DNA of 64,000 nt from Nitrospira sp. (GTDB taxonomy: Bacteria > Nitrospirota > Nitrospiria > Nitrospirales > Nitrospiraceae). The stretch spans positions 43,227 through 107,226 of the forward strand of contig JADYYH010000039.1 in assembly GCA_020853775.1 (NCBI GenBank), in the 5' to 3' direction. This document shows positions 35,443-45,687 of the stretch, one piece after another. The notes under the pieces were generated by a model that searched no databases, was not told where the DNA came from, and saw nothing but the letters and a program-made list of their open reading frames with translations. Position 1 is the first letter of the stretch. Every line of letters begins with the position of its first letter. Made by a program: the position numbers and the translations under genes.

Positions 35443-37095
35443 TCACGCGCCGGCGCCGGAGAAGACTTGCTTGATCAAGGCCTGCGCATCCTCCTGGATT
35501 TGCAGGAGATGAGCCTGCCCCTTGAAGCTCTCCGCGTAGAGCTTGTACACATCTTCCGTGCCGCTGGGGCGGGCGGCAAACCAGCCGTTGGCGGTGGTGA
35601 CCTTAAGCCCACCGATCGAGGCCTTGTTTCCCGGCGCTTCGGTCAACATAGCGGTGATAGGTTCTCCAGCGAGTTCCTTGCTCCGCACTTGCTGCGGGGA
35701 AAATTTTTGCAGCGCGGCTTTTTGCGCTCTGGTGGCGGGGGCATCGATTCGTTCGTAGACCGGCTCGCCGAGTTGAGCCGTCAATTCACCGTACAATTGC
35801 GCCGGATCTTTCCCAGTGACCGCCAGCATCTCCGCCGCAAGCAGATTCATGATGATGCCGTCTTTATCGGTCACCCAGGTGGTGCCGTCGAGGCGAAGAA
35901 ACGCCGCGCCCGCACTTTCTTCTCCACCGAATCCCAGGGAGCCGTCGCTGAGGCCGGGGACGAACCATTTGAATCCGACCGGCACTTCAACCAGTCGGCG
36001 TTTTAATGACCGGACGAGGCGGTCGATGATACTGCTGCTCACGACGGTCTTGCCGACTCCTGCCGTACTGTTCCACCCTGGGCGATGCGTGAACAGGTAG
36101 GCAATCGCCGCAGCGAGGTAGTGGTTGGGGTTCATCAGGCCGGCGCCGGGCGTCACGATGCCGTGACGATCCGTGTCAGTGTCGTTGCCGAAGGCGAGAT
36201 CGAATCGGTTCTTGAGCGTAATGAGCGACGCCATCGCATAGGGAGACGAGCAGTCCATACGGATCTTCCCGTCCCAATCAAGCGTCATGAAGCGAAAGGT
36301 GGGATCGACCGATTCGTTGACGATCTGCAGATTCAATCCATATTGCTCAGCCAGGGGACGCCAGTACGCCACGGCGGCACCGCCCAACGGATCGACGCCA
36401 AGGCGCAGATTGGCTGCCTTGATGCGCTCGAGATCCACGACATGGGCCAGGTCGGCGATGTAGGTGCCCACGAAGTCGTATCGTGTCGTGGAAGTTGCTC
36501 GAAGCGCCTGCTCGTAGGGCATACGTTTTACGCCCTGCAGGTTGGCCGCCAGAAGTTCATTCGCGCGGTTCTCAATCGCTTTTGTCACATCGGTGTCGGC
36601 GGGGCCGCCATGGGGCGGATTGTATTTGAACCCTCCGTCCTCGGGTGGATTATGCGAAGGCGTGACGATGATGCCGTCGGCGAACCCGGAGGTTCGGCTG
36701 CGATTCGTTTGGATAATCGCATGGGACATGACCGGGGTCGGAGTGTAGCCGTCGTCCTTATCCATGCGGACGTGAACGCCGTTCGCGGCCAGCACCTCGA
36801 GCGCGCTGCGCTGGGCCGGGGCGGAGAGGGCATGGGTATCTTTGCCGATGAAGAGGGGACCGGTCGTGCCGGCCTTGATCCGGTACTCACAGATCGCCTG
36901 AGTGATCGCAAGTATGTGCGCCTCATTGAACGTGCGCTTCAAGGAGGAACCGCGATGACCGCTGGTCCCGAAACTCACGCGCTGTTGAATGTCAGAGGAG
37001 TCCGGTGTCTCCTGGTAATAGGCCTGCTCGAGTCGAGAGAGATCGACGAGCTGTTCCGGTTGTGCCGGTTGGCCGGCGCGGGGATGGTGAGCCAT
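35443..37095 (-). CDS. pgm: phosphoglucomutase (alpha-D-glucose)
   Basis: Pgm interconverts glucose-1-phosphate and glucose-6-phosphate. The start at 37095 gives 550 residues, matching the bacterial enzyme; the upstream frame to 37164 is not supported. Motifs are the phosphoserine loop [13 protein letters not shown], the metal loop [12 protein letters not shown], the sugar loop [11 protein letters not shown] and the phosphate-binding [15 protein letters not shown]. It supplies or consumes glucose-1-phosphate for glycogen and cell-surface sugars. Confidence 0.96.
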   Translation of the reverse strand: MAHHPRAGQPAQPEQLVDLSRLEQAYYQETPDSSDIQQRVSFGTSGHRGSSLKRTFNEAHILAITQAICEYRIKAGTTGPLFIGKDTHALSAPAQRSALEVLAANGVHVRMDKDDGYTPTPVMSHAIIQTNRSRTSGFADGIIVTPSHNPPEDGGFKYNPPHGGPADTDVTKAIENRANELLAANLQGVKRMPYEQALRATSTTRYDFVGTYIADLAHVVDLERIKAANLRLGVDPLGGAAVAYWRPLAEQYGLNLQIVNESVDPTFRFMTLDWDGKIRMDCSSPYAMASLITLKNRFDLAFGNDTDTDRHGIVTPGAGLMNPNHYLAAAIAYLFTHRPGWNSTAGVGKTVVSSSIIDRLVRSLKRRLVEVPVGFKWFVPGLSDGSLGFGGEESAGAAFLRLDGTTWVTDKDGIIMNLLAAEMLAVTGKDPAQLYGELTAQLGEPVYERIDAPATRAQKAALQKFSPQQVRSKELAGEPITAMLTEAPGNKASIGGLKVTTANGWFAARPSGTEDVYKLYAESFKGQAHLLQIQEDAQALIKQVFSGAGA

Positions 37096-37251
37096 GGACG
37101 CCTCGATAGGATGGATGATGGGGACACGATGAGTGCCAAATGCGATCGCGCTCAGTATATACACCTCGATCTCGAATGTCAGGCGCGCTTGGTTGCGCCC
37201 CCCTCCGCGCGGGTGTTAAGATCCGCTCACGTTAAGGAGAGGGGTTTGACC

Positions 37252-37518
37252 ATGCCGAATATCACCTTATTGCATTCACCGACCTGCGGAGCCTGCCCTT
37301 CGGCGAAACGCCTGTGGAAGGAACTCAGGGTAAAGTATAGCTTTAGCTATCGCGAGGTCGATATTACGACCCCCGACGGCCAAGAGCTGGCGAACCGGCA
37401 TTCGGTCCGGGCGGTGCCCGCGACCATTATCGACGGCCGGCTGACGTTCGTCGGCGTGCCGCCTCGCCAAAGCGCGGAAAAAGCGCTGCAGCTGAAGATG
37501 AAACCGCAGGGCGCGTGA
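37252..37518 (+). CDS. small thioredoxin-fold protein
   Basis: A strong ribosome site (TTAAGGAGAGGGG) precedes the ATG at 37252; a 477-residue frame starting at 36085 is antisense to pgm and rejected. The 88-residue protein has the redox motif SPTCGACPSAKRLW (CGAC), then the cis-Pro in HSVRAVPATIIDGRLTFVG. It is the size of glutaredoxin-like or mini-thioredoxin proteins that reduce disulfides. A 53-residue zinc-ribbon gene follows 12 bases later. Confidence 0.85.
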   Translation: MPNITLLHSPTCGACPSAKRLWKELRVKYSFSYREVDITTPDGQELANRHSVRAVPATIIDGRLTFVGVPPRQSAEKALQLKMKPQGA

Positions 37519-37530
37519 GATCGGAGATAT

Positions 37531-37692
37531 ATGACCGTTCCCGATGATGATTTCGAGCTGCCGATTCTTCCCATGATCGACAAGGGGCCGCCGCCGGAAT
37601 GCGGCACCTGCGGCGATCCGATGAAATTTATCGACGGCGATTGGGCCTGTGTCGATTGCAACGGTGAGTTGCTGGGCCCGGAAACCGGCTAG
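37531..37692 (+). CDS. 53-residue zinc-ribbon protein
   Basis: The peptide MTVPDDDFELPILPMIDKGP continues with two CxxC pairs (PECGTCGDP and WACVDCNGE), a small zinc ribbon, and ends LLGPETG. The acidic N-terminus is unusual. It lies 12 bases after the thioredoxin-like gene with a GGAG ribosome site. The function is unknown. Confidence 0.75.
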   Translation: MTVPDDDFELPILPMIDKGPPPECGTCGDPMKFIDGDWACVDCNGELLGPETG

Positions 37693-37788
37693 TGGCCGCG
37701 TCGTCTGCCGGTCGATGTTGCATGCATGCCGATCAGCCCACTAGAGGCCATTGAATATGTCCCGCTCATGGTTGCAGACGTCCGTTAG

Positions 37789-40700
37789 ATGCTCCGCCTC
37801 GTAACCGGCCCGTTCCATCCCACGCTCGAAACGCACCTCGTTCAGGATCTCCGTGTGCTGAAATCGAAGGACCCGCTGGCTTCACTGGCCATCGTGGTTC
37901 CTTCCGATCAGCTCCGCCGCTCCCTCAAGCGCTTCCTGATCCTGCAAGAGAAGCTGGCGCTCCTCAATGTGCATATCCTTTCCTTTCATCAGCTCGCGCT
38001 ACAGGTGGATCGCGAACGTCGCACTGCTGACGGAGTCGGCTCTACGCGCCAGATGGATCTCGTGTCCGATGTCTTCTTCGAGCATCTCCTGCGGCATATT
38101 GGCCGACGCGGGATGCCGCAAACCGAAGGCCTGCGGCTGCCACAGCTTCCGCATGGGGCCTGGCCGGCGTTATGGGCGAGCCTTCGCGACCTGAAGGATG
38201 CCACCGTGGATGCGGCCGTGGCGGTGCGCGCGGTGGAGGAGGGACAGTTCGCCCCGGAGGACGCGGAAAAGCTCAAGGGATTATTCACCTTATACGCCGC
38301 TGTTCGAGAAGGCAGTGCGGCCTTGGGCGTCGGGTCGCCGGACGATTTGGCCTCGCTCATCACCGCGTCTGTTCCTGCCTCGCCATTCATTCGCGGCCTC
38401 CACGAACTCTGGTACTACGGTTCGTACGACCTCACGCAAACCCAGCTGACGTTATTGGAAACGCTCGGCGCAACCCTTCCGGTCACGGTGTATTTTCCGG
38501 TGGATACCCAACCAGCCTATGGATTCGCACGGCAGTTCCTCGAACGGTATCTCTATCCGATAGCGGGAACCAATGAGGCGTCGCCTACTGCTTCATCCGA
38601 GCGGGCCGGATCAGAGGCTGGAGGAGCTTCTGTATTGGTTGAAGTCCGGAATGCAGCAGGCATCGACGATGAGTTGACGCTGGTCTGTAAACAGATCCTT
38701 ACCTTGATTGAAACCCATGGGTATCGCTTCGACGAAATCGGGGTTGTGGGACGGACTCTCGCGCCCTATCAATCAGCGCTCGCACGCGTCTTCGTTCAGC
38801 ATCGCATTCCCTATGCATCGTCCGCAGTTGTTCCGTTGCTGCGAGAGCCGTCGATCAAGACCCTGCTCCACCTGGCCCGGCTCAAGGGAAACGGGTTGCA
38901 CCGGCCGGCCGTGCTGGAAGTGATTACCTCCCCATGGAATCGCCGACTGATGACTCCACAGGGCCCTGTCCCGCCGCGGCCGGACCTCTGGCGATTGGCC
39001 GTGCACACATTGGGCATCACGCGGGGCGAGGAAGAGTGGGGTCGATTGGCGCATCTGGGACGTCTTGAGTCCTGCACAGCCGCGGATGTCTCGTCTGCCG
39101 AGGATCCGCTCAAGGCCCTCGCGATCGACGGGCCTCAACTCCGATTGCTCTGGGACTGCCTGTCGCCCTTGATCGTCGGTGTCACGGATCTACCCGAGTC
39201 CGGCGGATACGGCTCGTTGACGGATGCCTTCTGCGCGCTGGCGGAGGACCATCTGGCCATCCCGCTGGGAACAGAAGCCGAAGGTCAGGGCGAGGAGCCT
39301 GGTGATGTCATGGAGGCACTGGCCGGGGTCCTCGCACAATTGCGCGAGCTGGATCGGCTGGACGTCCAGATTACCTGGCAGGAATGGACCGACACGTTCG
39401 AGGAGATCTTGGAGCGAGCGACCTGCGCGCCGGCGCCTCCGGCCCATCAGGGTGTTCAGGTGCTGGATGCCATGGCCGCACGGGGGCTCGGGTTCCGCGC
39501 GCTGTTTCTCGTCGGCATGAATGAAAAATTGTTTCCCCGGTTCATTCATGAAGACGGATTTCTCCGCGACAGCCATCGTCTGGTCTTGAGTGAAACCCTC
39601 GGCTACAAGATCGATCAAAAACTGCAGGGCTATGGAGAAGAGGCGTTACTGTTCGAACTACTGCGGGCCGCGGCGCGGGAACGTCTCTACCTGTCGTATC
39701 AACGGGCGGACGCGGCTGGGCGGCCGTTAGCACCGTCGGGATATCTGGATGCGTTTCAAGCGGGGCCACGTGCGGCAGAGCCACAGTCGCTCTTTGCCTT
39801 GCCGCGCCGGTGGAAGGATCGCGCGGCGCTGCCTTTATTCGTGCCGCCACTGTTGACGCGGGAAGAACTCACGGTGAGCAGCGTCTTGCATGGTCACGAT
39901 GTGTCGGCCCTCTTGACGGCCGGCGGGCGCGACGGGGAGGCGTTTGCCCACGGTCTCGCAGCGCAAGAGCTGATCGAAAGCGGCGTGCCGGCGTTGGGCG
40001 CCTACGACGGCCTGTTGACGGATGCCACCGCCCATTGGAACCGGATCTGCGAGCGCGGGATTTCGCCGACCGGTCTTGAAGCGTACGCGCGTTGCCCCTT
40101 TCAATATTTTTCTGCGCAGGTCCTCGACCTCGACGCGATGCGCCAGACGGTTTCGATGGAACTGTCGCCGCCGGCCATGGGGCAGCTGTGTCATGACGCG
40201 CTGCGGCTCTGTTATGAGGCGCTGATGCGACAAGGATGGGTGGCAGCCGCCTCGTCCGATTCGGTTGTCACGGCGGAAGTCGCACGGGCCGTCACGCAGG
40301 CCTTTGCCGCCTATGCGATGACCCACGGGACCGGCTATGTCCTCACCTGGCAATTGGCCCAGGAAACGGTTCGACGCCTGGTCGAAGCGACGGTGCGACT
40401 CGATCGCGATGCAGCAACCGCTTCCGGGTTCCTTCCGGCGGCATGCGAAATCGACGCGAAGGGGGTCCTGCCGGATGGCACCGCAGGCGAGGGCATTCCC
40501 CTGCGCGGACGGTGGGACCGCCTGGACCGGCATCCGATGTCGGGGGCGGTACGGGTCATCGATTATAAATATCGCGCGAATAACCGGATCGAAGCCAAGG
40601 ATCGCCAGCTCCTGCAAGCGGCGGTGCGTGCGCAACGGCTGCAGCCTGCGCTCTACGCGCTGATGGCCGTCACCGGATCTGACGCGTCAGCGCCGCAGCC

Positions 40701-41010
40701 GGAGCAGCCGGAGCAGGTGGAGTTTGTGTATCTCCTGCCACAGGGGGAGCCCGCAATTGAACGGGCGTCGTTTGCAGCCTCTTCCTGGCAAGGTCCATCC
40801 GGGCCGACATTGAGCCGCACGGTGCAACTCCTGATCGATGGCATCCGGGGCGGACGGCATTTCATCGTGCCGGAGGCGGCCCACTGCGACCATTGCGAGT
40901 TTGCGACTGCCTGCCGGAAGTCTCATCAGCCCAGCCTGTGGCGGCTCCGCCGTTCCCCCCTGGCCGGTGCATTACATGCGGTGCGGTTTGAGAAGGTGGC
41001 ACGTGACTGA
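37789..41010 (+). CDS. addB: AddB-like nuclease/helicase subunit (PD-(D/E)XK)
   Basis: AddB works with AddA to resect double-strand breaks for RecA. The 1073-residue protein has no Walker A near its start, as in the non-Firmicutes AddB. It ends in a PD-(D/E)XK nuclease of the RecB type: GRWDRLD and RVIDYKYR near residue 924. Cys near residue 765 (YARCPFQYF) and the CDHCEFATAC set near residue 1031 match the four iron-sulfur ligands of AddB. Its stop overlaps the addA GTG by 8 bases. Confidence 0.88.
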   Translation: MLRLVTGPFHPTLETHLVQDLRVLKSKDPLASLAIVVPSDQLRRSLKRFLILQEKLALLNVHILSFHQLALQVDRERRTADGVGSTRQMDLVSDVFFEHLLRHIGRRGMPQTEGLRLPQLPHGAWPALWASLRDLKDATVDAAVAVRAVEEGQFAPEDAEKLKGLFTLYAAVREGSAALGVGSPDDLASLITASVPASPFIRGLHELWYYGSYDLTQTQLTLLETLGATLPVTVYFPVDTQPAYGFARQFLERYLYPIAGTNEASPTASSERAGSEAGGASVLVEVRNAAGIDDELTLVCKQILTLIETHGYRFDEIGVVGRTLAPYQSALARVFVQHRIPYASSAVVPLLREPSIKTLLHLARLKGNGLHRPAVLEVITSPWNRRLMTPQGPVPPRPDLWRLAVHTLGITRGEEEWGRLAHLGRLESCTAADVSSAEDPLKALAIDGPQLRLLWDCLSPLIVGVTDLPESGGYGSLTDAFCALAEDHLAIPLGTEAEGQGEEPGDVMEALAGVLAQLRELDRLDVQITWQEWTDTFEEILERATCAPAPPAHQGVQVLDAMAARGLGFRALFLVGMNEKLFPRFIHEDGFLRDSHRLVLSETLGYKIDQKLQGYGEEALLFELLRAAARERLYLSYQRADAAGRPLAPSGYLDAFQAGPRAAEPQSLFALPRRWKDRAALPLFVPPLLTREELTVSSVLHGHDVSALLTAGGRDGEAFAHGLAAQELIESGVPALGAYDGLLTDATAHWNRICERGISPTGLEAYARCPFQYFSAQVLDLDAMRQTVSMELSPPAMGQLCHDALRLCYEALMRQGWVAAASSDSVVTAEVARAVTQAFAAYAMTHGTGYVLTWQLAQETVRRLVEATVRLDRDAATASGFLPAACEIDAKGVLPDGTAGEGIPLRGRWDRLDRHPMSGAVRVIDYKYRANNRIEAKDRQLLQAAVRAQRLQPALYALMAVTGSDASAPQPEQPEQVEFVYLLPQGEPAIERASFAASSWQGPSGPTLSRTVQLLIDGIRGGRHFIVPEAAHCDHCEFATACRKSHQPSLWRLRRSPLAGALHAVRFEKVARD

Positions 41011-44000
41011 CCCAGGGCAGATTCCAGATCAGGCGGCGCGAGAAGCGGCAGTCACCACCTTCGACCGCAACGTGGTGGTGATCGCCGGAGCGGGCACGGG
41101 CAAAACCACCCTGCTGGTCAACCGGCTCTTGTACCTTCTCATGCGCCGGGCCGATCCGTTGGATTTGTCCCGCATCGTGGCCCTGACGTTTACCAACAAA
41201 GCCGCCACGGAGATGAAACTCCGGTTGCGCGAACGGCTGCGAGCCTTGGTGCAGCTTGAAGGGCGGGACAGCGCGGCCACCGGCAGCGGCACGGTTTCCA
41301 TCGCCGATTTGCGCATGCGTTTCGGCTGGACGACGGACGACATTGTGGCTCGTGCCGGGGCGGCGTTGCGTGATCTCGAAAAGGCGCAGATCGGGACCTT
41401 GCATAGTTTCGCCGCGCATCTGCTGCGCCTTTATCCGATCGAGGCTGGAGTCAGTCCGACGTTTCAAACCGATGAGGATGGGTCTCGCTTCGAGGAACAT
41501 TTCACCGGCGAATGGGAGCTCTGGTTGGATCGCGAGTTGGGATCCACCGGTCTCGATCATGAGCGCTGGCGGGCGCTGCTGGCGGCATTTAGTTTGGAAG
41601 ACTTGCGGCAATTGGCCTACAGCCTGCACAGCGATTTGATCGATCTCGATGGACTGCGGGAGCAGGTTACCGACAGTCGACTCAACCAGGCGCTCCGCGA
41701 CTGGTTCGGCGAACGGAAGGCGCAAGCAGAACGTCTCCTGGGCCGCTATGACAGCCAGAAACGGCGCAAGGTGGAATCGATGCTCGCCGCGATCGCGGAG
41801 CTGTTTGAACGGCTGCTGATCGATGGCTTGGATGGCATTCATCAGATTCCGGACGACTCTCTAGAATTGCTGGCCAAGGATCTCGGGAAGGCCCCGACCG
41901 GCTGGGCCGACGAAGATTTCGAGGCAGCCGAATCGCTGCAGCGAATCGCCAATCGGCTGCTCACGGTCGATCATGAGGTGCTCGGGCAACTCTTCGATGT
42001 AGTGGGGCCGTTTATCCGCGCGGTGCGGACATCATTTCTCGATATGGGCTGGATGACCTTTGACGGGTTGGTGGGGAAGGCCCGTGGCCTGCTTCGGGAT
42101 TATCCGATGATTCGCGAGCAGTTGAAGCGAGACTATCGCGCCCTGTTGGTCGATGAATTTCAGGATACCGATCCGGTGCAATACGAAATTGTGTTGTATC
42201 TGGCCGAACGGCTCGGTGAGCAGTCTGAATCCTGGCGTGAACTCGAGCTCGAATCGGGGAAGTTGTTCATTGTCGGCGATCCGAAGCAATCGATTTACGC
42301 GTTCCGGCGGGCCGATATCGAAGCCTTCGATCATGTGGTCGAGCGGCTGCAACGAGGCGGTGCCTTGCGCTGCGAACTTGCGACCAATTTCCGCAGTCAC
42401 GCGCAGGTGCTCGATCTGGTCAACGGGGTGTTTAACCGTTTGCTGGTGGCGCAACCGTCGGTTCAGCCGCCGAACGTGCCCTTGACCGTGCAGCCGAATC
42501 GATCGAGTCAGTTTCGCAACTGTGGTGTCGAACTTCGATTGGTGCAGGCCGAAGAGGAGGGCGATCTGGATTCTGCGGCGGCCACGAGGGTGGAGGCCGA
42601 ACATATCGCGACCATGATCTCCGGGTGGTTGAGTCCGACTGACCCCGGAGGCCCGGGGCCTGGCTCTGAGGGCAGATTGCGTCCCGGCCACATCGCGCTG
42701 CTCTTTCGGAAATTGACCCAGGCCGAAGACTATTTGGAGGCGCTTCGACGGCATGACATTCAGTACATCATCGATGGGGAGAAGCATTTCTATCGCCGGC
42801 AGGAAGTCATCGACCTGGTGAATCTTCTCTGCTGCATCGAGAATCCCCACGACCGTATTTCGCTGGTGGGGCTGTTGCGGTCACCGATTGGGGGCCTGCC
42901 GGATTCCGCCTTGGTCAGTCTTCACGAAGCGCAGGCCTTGGATTATCGCGAAGCGGGTCGGCTTTCGAACTGGACGAATCCCCATGCTCAGTCGATCCGG
43001 CGATTGTATGCGGTGCTGGCACGATTGCATGAGGAGGCTCCCCGTTGCCCGTTGCCTCAGGTGATGGATCTGGTGTTTCAGCAGCTTCCCTTGCTTGAAC
43101 TGGCAGCTGCTTCGATTCACCGGGAACAGGCCGTGGCCAACCTCCAGAAGATACGGCAACTGGCGGCGGACCTGGCTGATCGGCCGGCACTCACCTTGAA
43201 CGGGTTCGTGGAGCTGATGCTGGAGCGCTTGCGCGAGCAACCGGACGAGGCGGAGAGTGCGTTGTCGGAAGATACGCTGGACGCAGTGCGGGTCTTGACC
43301 ATCCATAAGGCGAAGGGGTTGGAGTTTCCGTTGGTCATTCTGGCGGGGTTACACCACGGAGACGGGGCAGGCCGAGCAGCTGCGCGCCCTCAGATCTGGC
43401 ACGATTGGTCCACCGGCATACAGGGGCTCGATTTCGGTGGGCGGTGCACGGCTGGCGCTGTTCTCGTGGCCGAAAAGGCGCGCATACGGGAACAGGCTGA
43501 ACGCCGCAGGTTGTTTTATGTCGGAATGACTCGCGCACGCGAGTCGCTGGTCTTGTCGGGAGCCTTGCCGAAACGCCGGGTCCACGGGGCTCTGCTGGAT
43601 CTCCTGGAGCAGGCGGCCGGGACTGATTTGAACGGGAACGGGCAGGGCGATCTTTCCGTGGGCGGTGTCGGCCTCAGGCACACGATCCTCAGGGGAAATG
43701 ACCGTCTGCCATCCCGGGTTCGGCCAGAGCCCACGGTGCTGGAGGAGCGCGCCGTCGATCAGGCCCTCTGCGATCGCTGGGCGCAACGTCACCGGGTGTG
43801 GGAGGAGCATCGGCGGGAAGCCCTCATCGTTTCTCCTTCGGAGTTCGTTCAGAAAGCGGCTGCGATGGCGTCTTCGGCGGTCTCACCATCTCGCCAGGGG
43901 CGGAGCGGACAGTCGGGGAAAGCGATCGGGACGATCGTGCACCGGGTTCTGCAATATTGGGATTTCACCGCTGATGCAGACCGGCAGGTGGCGGCCATCA

Positions 44001-44398
44001 GCGAGAGATCCCTGGCGCTCGACGAGCCGGGGGAGGCAACCAGCCAGTCCATCGTGGATGAGGTTCAGGCGCTGTTGCGGACCTTTATCCAGTCCCCCGC
44101 ATATGCTCGTCTGCGACAGGCGACAGTGATCGGACGCGAGATGCCGTTTTTCATACCTTGGCAGGACGGCCGACAGATTTTAGAAGGCGCAATTGACCTT
44201 CTTTACCGCGTCGATGGCCGGCTCTGGATTGCCGACTACAAGACGGATATGATCCCGCTCGATCAGGTCGCCGCCCGAGCGGACCTCTATCGTGAGCAAG
44301 CGCGATTGTACCGGGAAGCCGTCACTCAGTCACTAGGAGAACCGGTCGCAGGATTTGAGTTTATTTTTCTTCGGCTCGGTGTGACGGTGCCGGTCTGA
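41003..44398 (+). CDS. addA: AddA-like UvrD-family helicase-nuclease
   Basis: This superfamily 1A helicase is fused to a RecB-type nuclease. The GTG at 41003 is chosen (VTDPGQIPDQAAREA); the frame is open further upstream inside addB. In 1131 residues: Walker A AGAGTGKTTLL near 27, Walker B LLVDEFQDTDP near 382, motif IV region IVGDPKQSIYAFRRAD, motif V TIHKAKGLEFPLVI, motif VI YVGMTRARESLVL, and the C-terminal nuclease GREMPFF near 1043 and WIADYKTD near 1076. Translationally coupled to addB. A RecB-like role is possible but no recC or recD is seen. Confidence 0.9.
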   Translation: MTDPGQIPDQAAREAAVTTFDRNVVVIAGAGTGKTTLLVNRLLYLLMRRADPLDLSRIVALTFTNKAATEMKLRLRERLRALVQLEGRDSAATGSGTVSIADLRMRFGWTTDDIVARAGAALRDLEKAQIGTLHSFAAHLLRLYPIEAGVSPTFQTDEDGSRFEEHFTGEWELWLDRELGSTGLDHERWRALLAAFSLEDLRQLAYSLHSDLIDLDGLREQVTDSRLNQALRDWFGERKAQAERLLGRYDSQKRRKVESMLAAIAELFERLLIDGLDGIHQIPDDSLELLAKDLGKAPTGWADEDFEAAESLQRIANRLLTVDHEVLGQLFDVVGPFIRAVRTSFLDMGWMTFDGLVGKARGLLRDYPMIREQLKRDYRALLVDEFQDTDPVQYEIVLYLAERLGEQSESWRELELESGKLFIVGDPKQSIYAFRRADIEAFDHVVERLQRGGALRCELATNFRSHAQVLDLVNGVFNRLLVAQPSVQPPNVPLTVQPNRSSQFRNCGVELRLVQAEEEGDLDSAAATRVEAEHIATMISGWLSPTDPGGPGPGSEGRLRPGHIALLFRKLTQAEDYLEALRRHDIQYIIDGEKHFYRRQEVIDLVNLLCCIENPHDRISLVGLLRSPIGGLPDSALVSLHEAQALDYREAGRLSNWTNPHAQSIRRLYAVLARLHEEAPRCPLPQVMDLVFQQLPLLELAAASIHREQAVANLQKIRQLAADLADRPALTLNGFVELMLERLREQPDEAESALSEDTLDAVRVLTIHKAKGLEFPLVILAGLHHGDGAGRAAARPQIWHDWSTGIQGLDFGGRCTAGAVLVAEKARIREQAERRRLFYVGMTRARESLVLSGALPKRRVHGALLDLLEQAAGTDLNGNGQGDLSVGGVGLRHTILRGNDRLPSRVRPEPTVLEERAVDQALCDRWAQRHRVWEEHRREALIVSPSEFVQKAAAMASSAVSPSRQGRSGQSGKAIGTIVHRVLQYWDFTADADRQVAAISERSLALDEPGEATSQSIVDEVQALLRTFIQSPAYARLRQATVIGREMPFFIPWQDGRQILEGAIDLLYRVDGRLWIADYKTDMIPLDQVAARADLYREQARLYREAVTQSLGEPVAGFEFIFLRLGVTVPV

Positions 44399-44413
44399 CT
44401 AAAAGGAGCAGAC

Positions 44414-44818
44414 ATGAAACATCTGGTAGGGATGGTCATGGTGATCGTCACGATGGTCGGCTGTGCGGGGCCGCGGAAAGTCGAGATGCGGCCGCTCCAC
44501 GCGCCGACCGGAACCGCCGAAGCAGTGAGCCGACAGTTGGAGCAGGGCAACCAATTGCTCCTGAAGCAGGATTGGGCCGGAGCGCGAGATGCCTATCTGG
44601 CGACGATCCAGACAGAACAGTCGCTGGCAGAAGCGCACTACAATCTGGCTCTGGCCTTGGAGAAACTGGGCGAAAAAGCCGAGGCCAGGAAACATTATGT
44701 CGCCGCCGCCAATCTGGCTCCCGGCAATAAGGTCATCTGGGACGCGCCGCCGCTCAGAAAGTACGACAGCGAACTGACTCTGGGAAAGAAGTCCTGGATG
44801 GACGCCAATCCGAAATAA
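44414..44818 (+). CDS. TPR-containing lipoprotein
   Basis: The 134-residue product has lipobox TMVGC and one to two tetratricopeptide-like repeats (SRQLEQGNQLLLKQDWAGAR, AEAHYNLALALEKLGEKAEA). TPR helices mediate protein contacts, so it may be an envelope assembly scaffold. It follows addA by 15 bases on the same strand but is probably functionally unrelated. Confidence 0.8.
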   Translation: MKHLVGMVMVIVTMVGCAGPRKVEMRPLHAPTGTAEAVSRQLEQGNQLLLKQDWAGARDAYLATIQTEQSLAEAHYNLALALEKLGEKAEARKHYVAAANLAPGNKVIWDAPPLRKYDSELTLGKKSWMDANPK

Positions 44819-44838
44819 CGATGTGCCGTAAGGAAGTC

Positions 44839-45672
44839 CTACAGCGCCGCGGTCGAGCCGGAGCCTGAGCGAAGCGGCCGCTTTCGCTGGGAGGCGATCG
44901 CAAGGATCACCGCCCCAGCCACGATCATGGGAATGCTGAGCATCTGCCCCATTGAAATCGTGCCGACAATGAAGCCGATCTGGGCATCCGGCTCCCGAAA
45001 GAACTCCACCACAATCCGGCAGAGCCCGTAGCCGACCAGGAACGACCCAAAGATGGTTCCCGGCGGCGGCAATCGGCGGGCGATCAGCCACAGCACCGTA
45101 AACAGCAACAGCCCTTCCAAAAATGCTTCGTACAGCTGCGACGGGTGGCGGCAGACCGTGCCGCCCGCCGGAAACACCATGCACCAGTCCACATCGGTCG
45201 GGCGTCCGTACAACTCGCCGTTGATAAAGTTGCCGATCCGCCCCAGCCCGAGGCCGACCGGGGTCACACCGGCGGCGAGGTCGGCAATGGTGAGCACCGA
45301 CATGCCTTGCCGTCTTGCGAACAGGATCAGCGCCACGATGGTGCCGATCAATCCGCCATGGAACGACATGCCGCCTTCCCAGACCGCGAAGATCTTTAGT
45401 GGATTCTCCAGATAATAGGACAGGTTGTAGAACAGCACATAGCCCAGCCGCCCGCCGGCAAACACGCCCACCGCCGCATAGACGATCATGTCGTAGACCT
45501 GATCCTTGTTCAGCGGAAGTTTCTGGGCCCTCGCGCGAGCTTCGATGATGAAGTAGGCGAGCGTGAGGCCGATGAGGTACATCAGGCCGTACCACCGGAA
45601 CTGCAACGGGCCGAGTTTGAGAAATACGGGGTCGATATCAGGGTAGGGAATGGCGTGTAACCAGGGCAGCAT
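44839..45672 (-). CDS. lgt: prolipoprotein diacylglyceryl transferase
   Basis: Lgt transfers diacylglycerol from phosphatidylglycerol to the lipobox cysteine, the first step for the many lipoproteins here. The start at 45672 (GGAG eight bases upstream) gives MLPWLHAIPYPDIDPVFLKL; an ATG five codons earlier at 45687 is possible. It has about seven membrane segments, the Lgt signature GRIGNFINGELYGRPTD and the conserved HPSQLYEA. The length is 277 residues. Confidence 0.95.
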   Translation of the reverse strand: MLPWLHAIPYPDIDPVFLKLGPLQFRWYGLMYLIGLTLAYFIIEARARAQKLPLNKDQVYDMIVYAAVGVFAGGRLGYVLFYNLSYYLENPLKIFAVWEGGMSFHGGLIGTIVALILFARRQGMSVLTIADLAAGVTPVGLGLGRIGNFINGELYGRPTDVDWCMVFPAGGTVCRHPSQLYEAFLEGLLLFTVLWLIARRLPPPGTIFGSFLVGYGLCRIVVEFFREPDAQIGFIVGTISMGQMLSIPMIVAGAVILAIASQRKRPLRSGSGSTAAL

Positions 45673-45687
45673 AGAAGGACTCCACAT

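Noticed and set aside
36085..37251. Long plus-strand extension of the thioredoxin-like gene
   Set aside because: It is antisense to pgm and the real start has a strong ribosome site at 37252.
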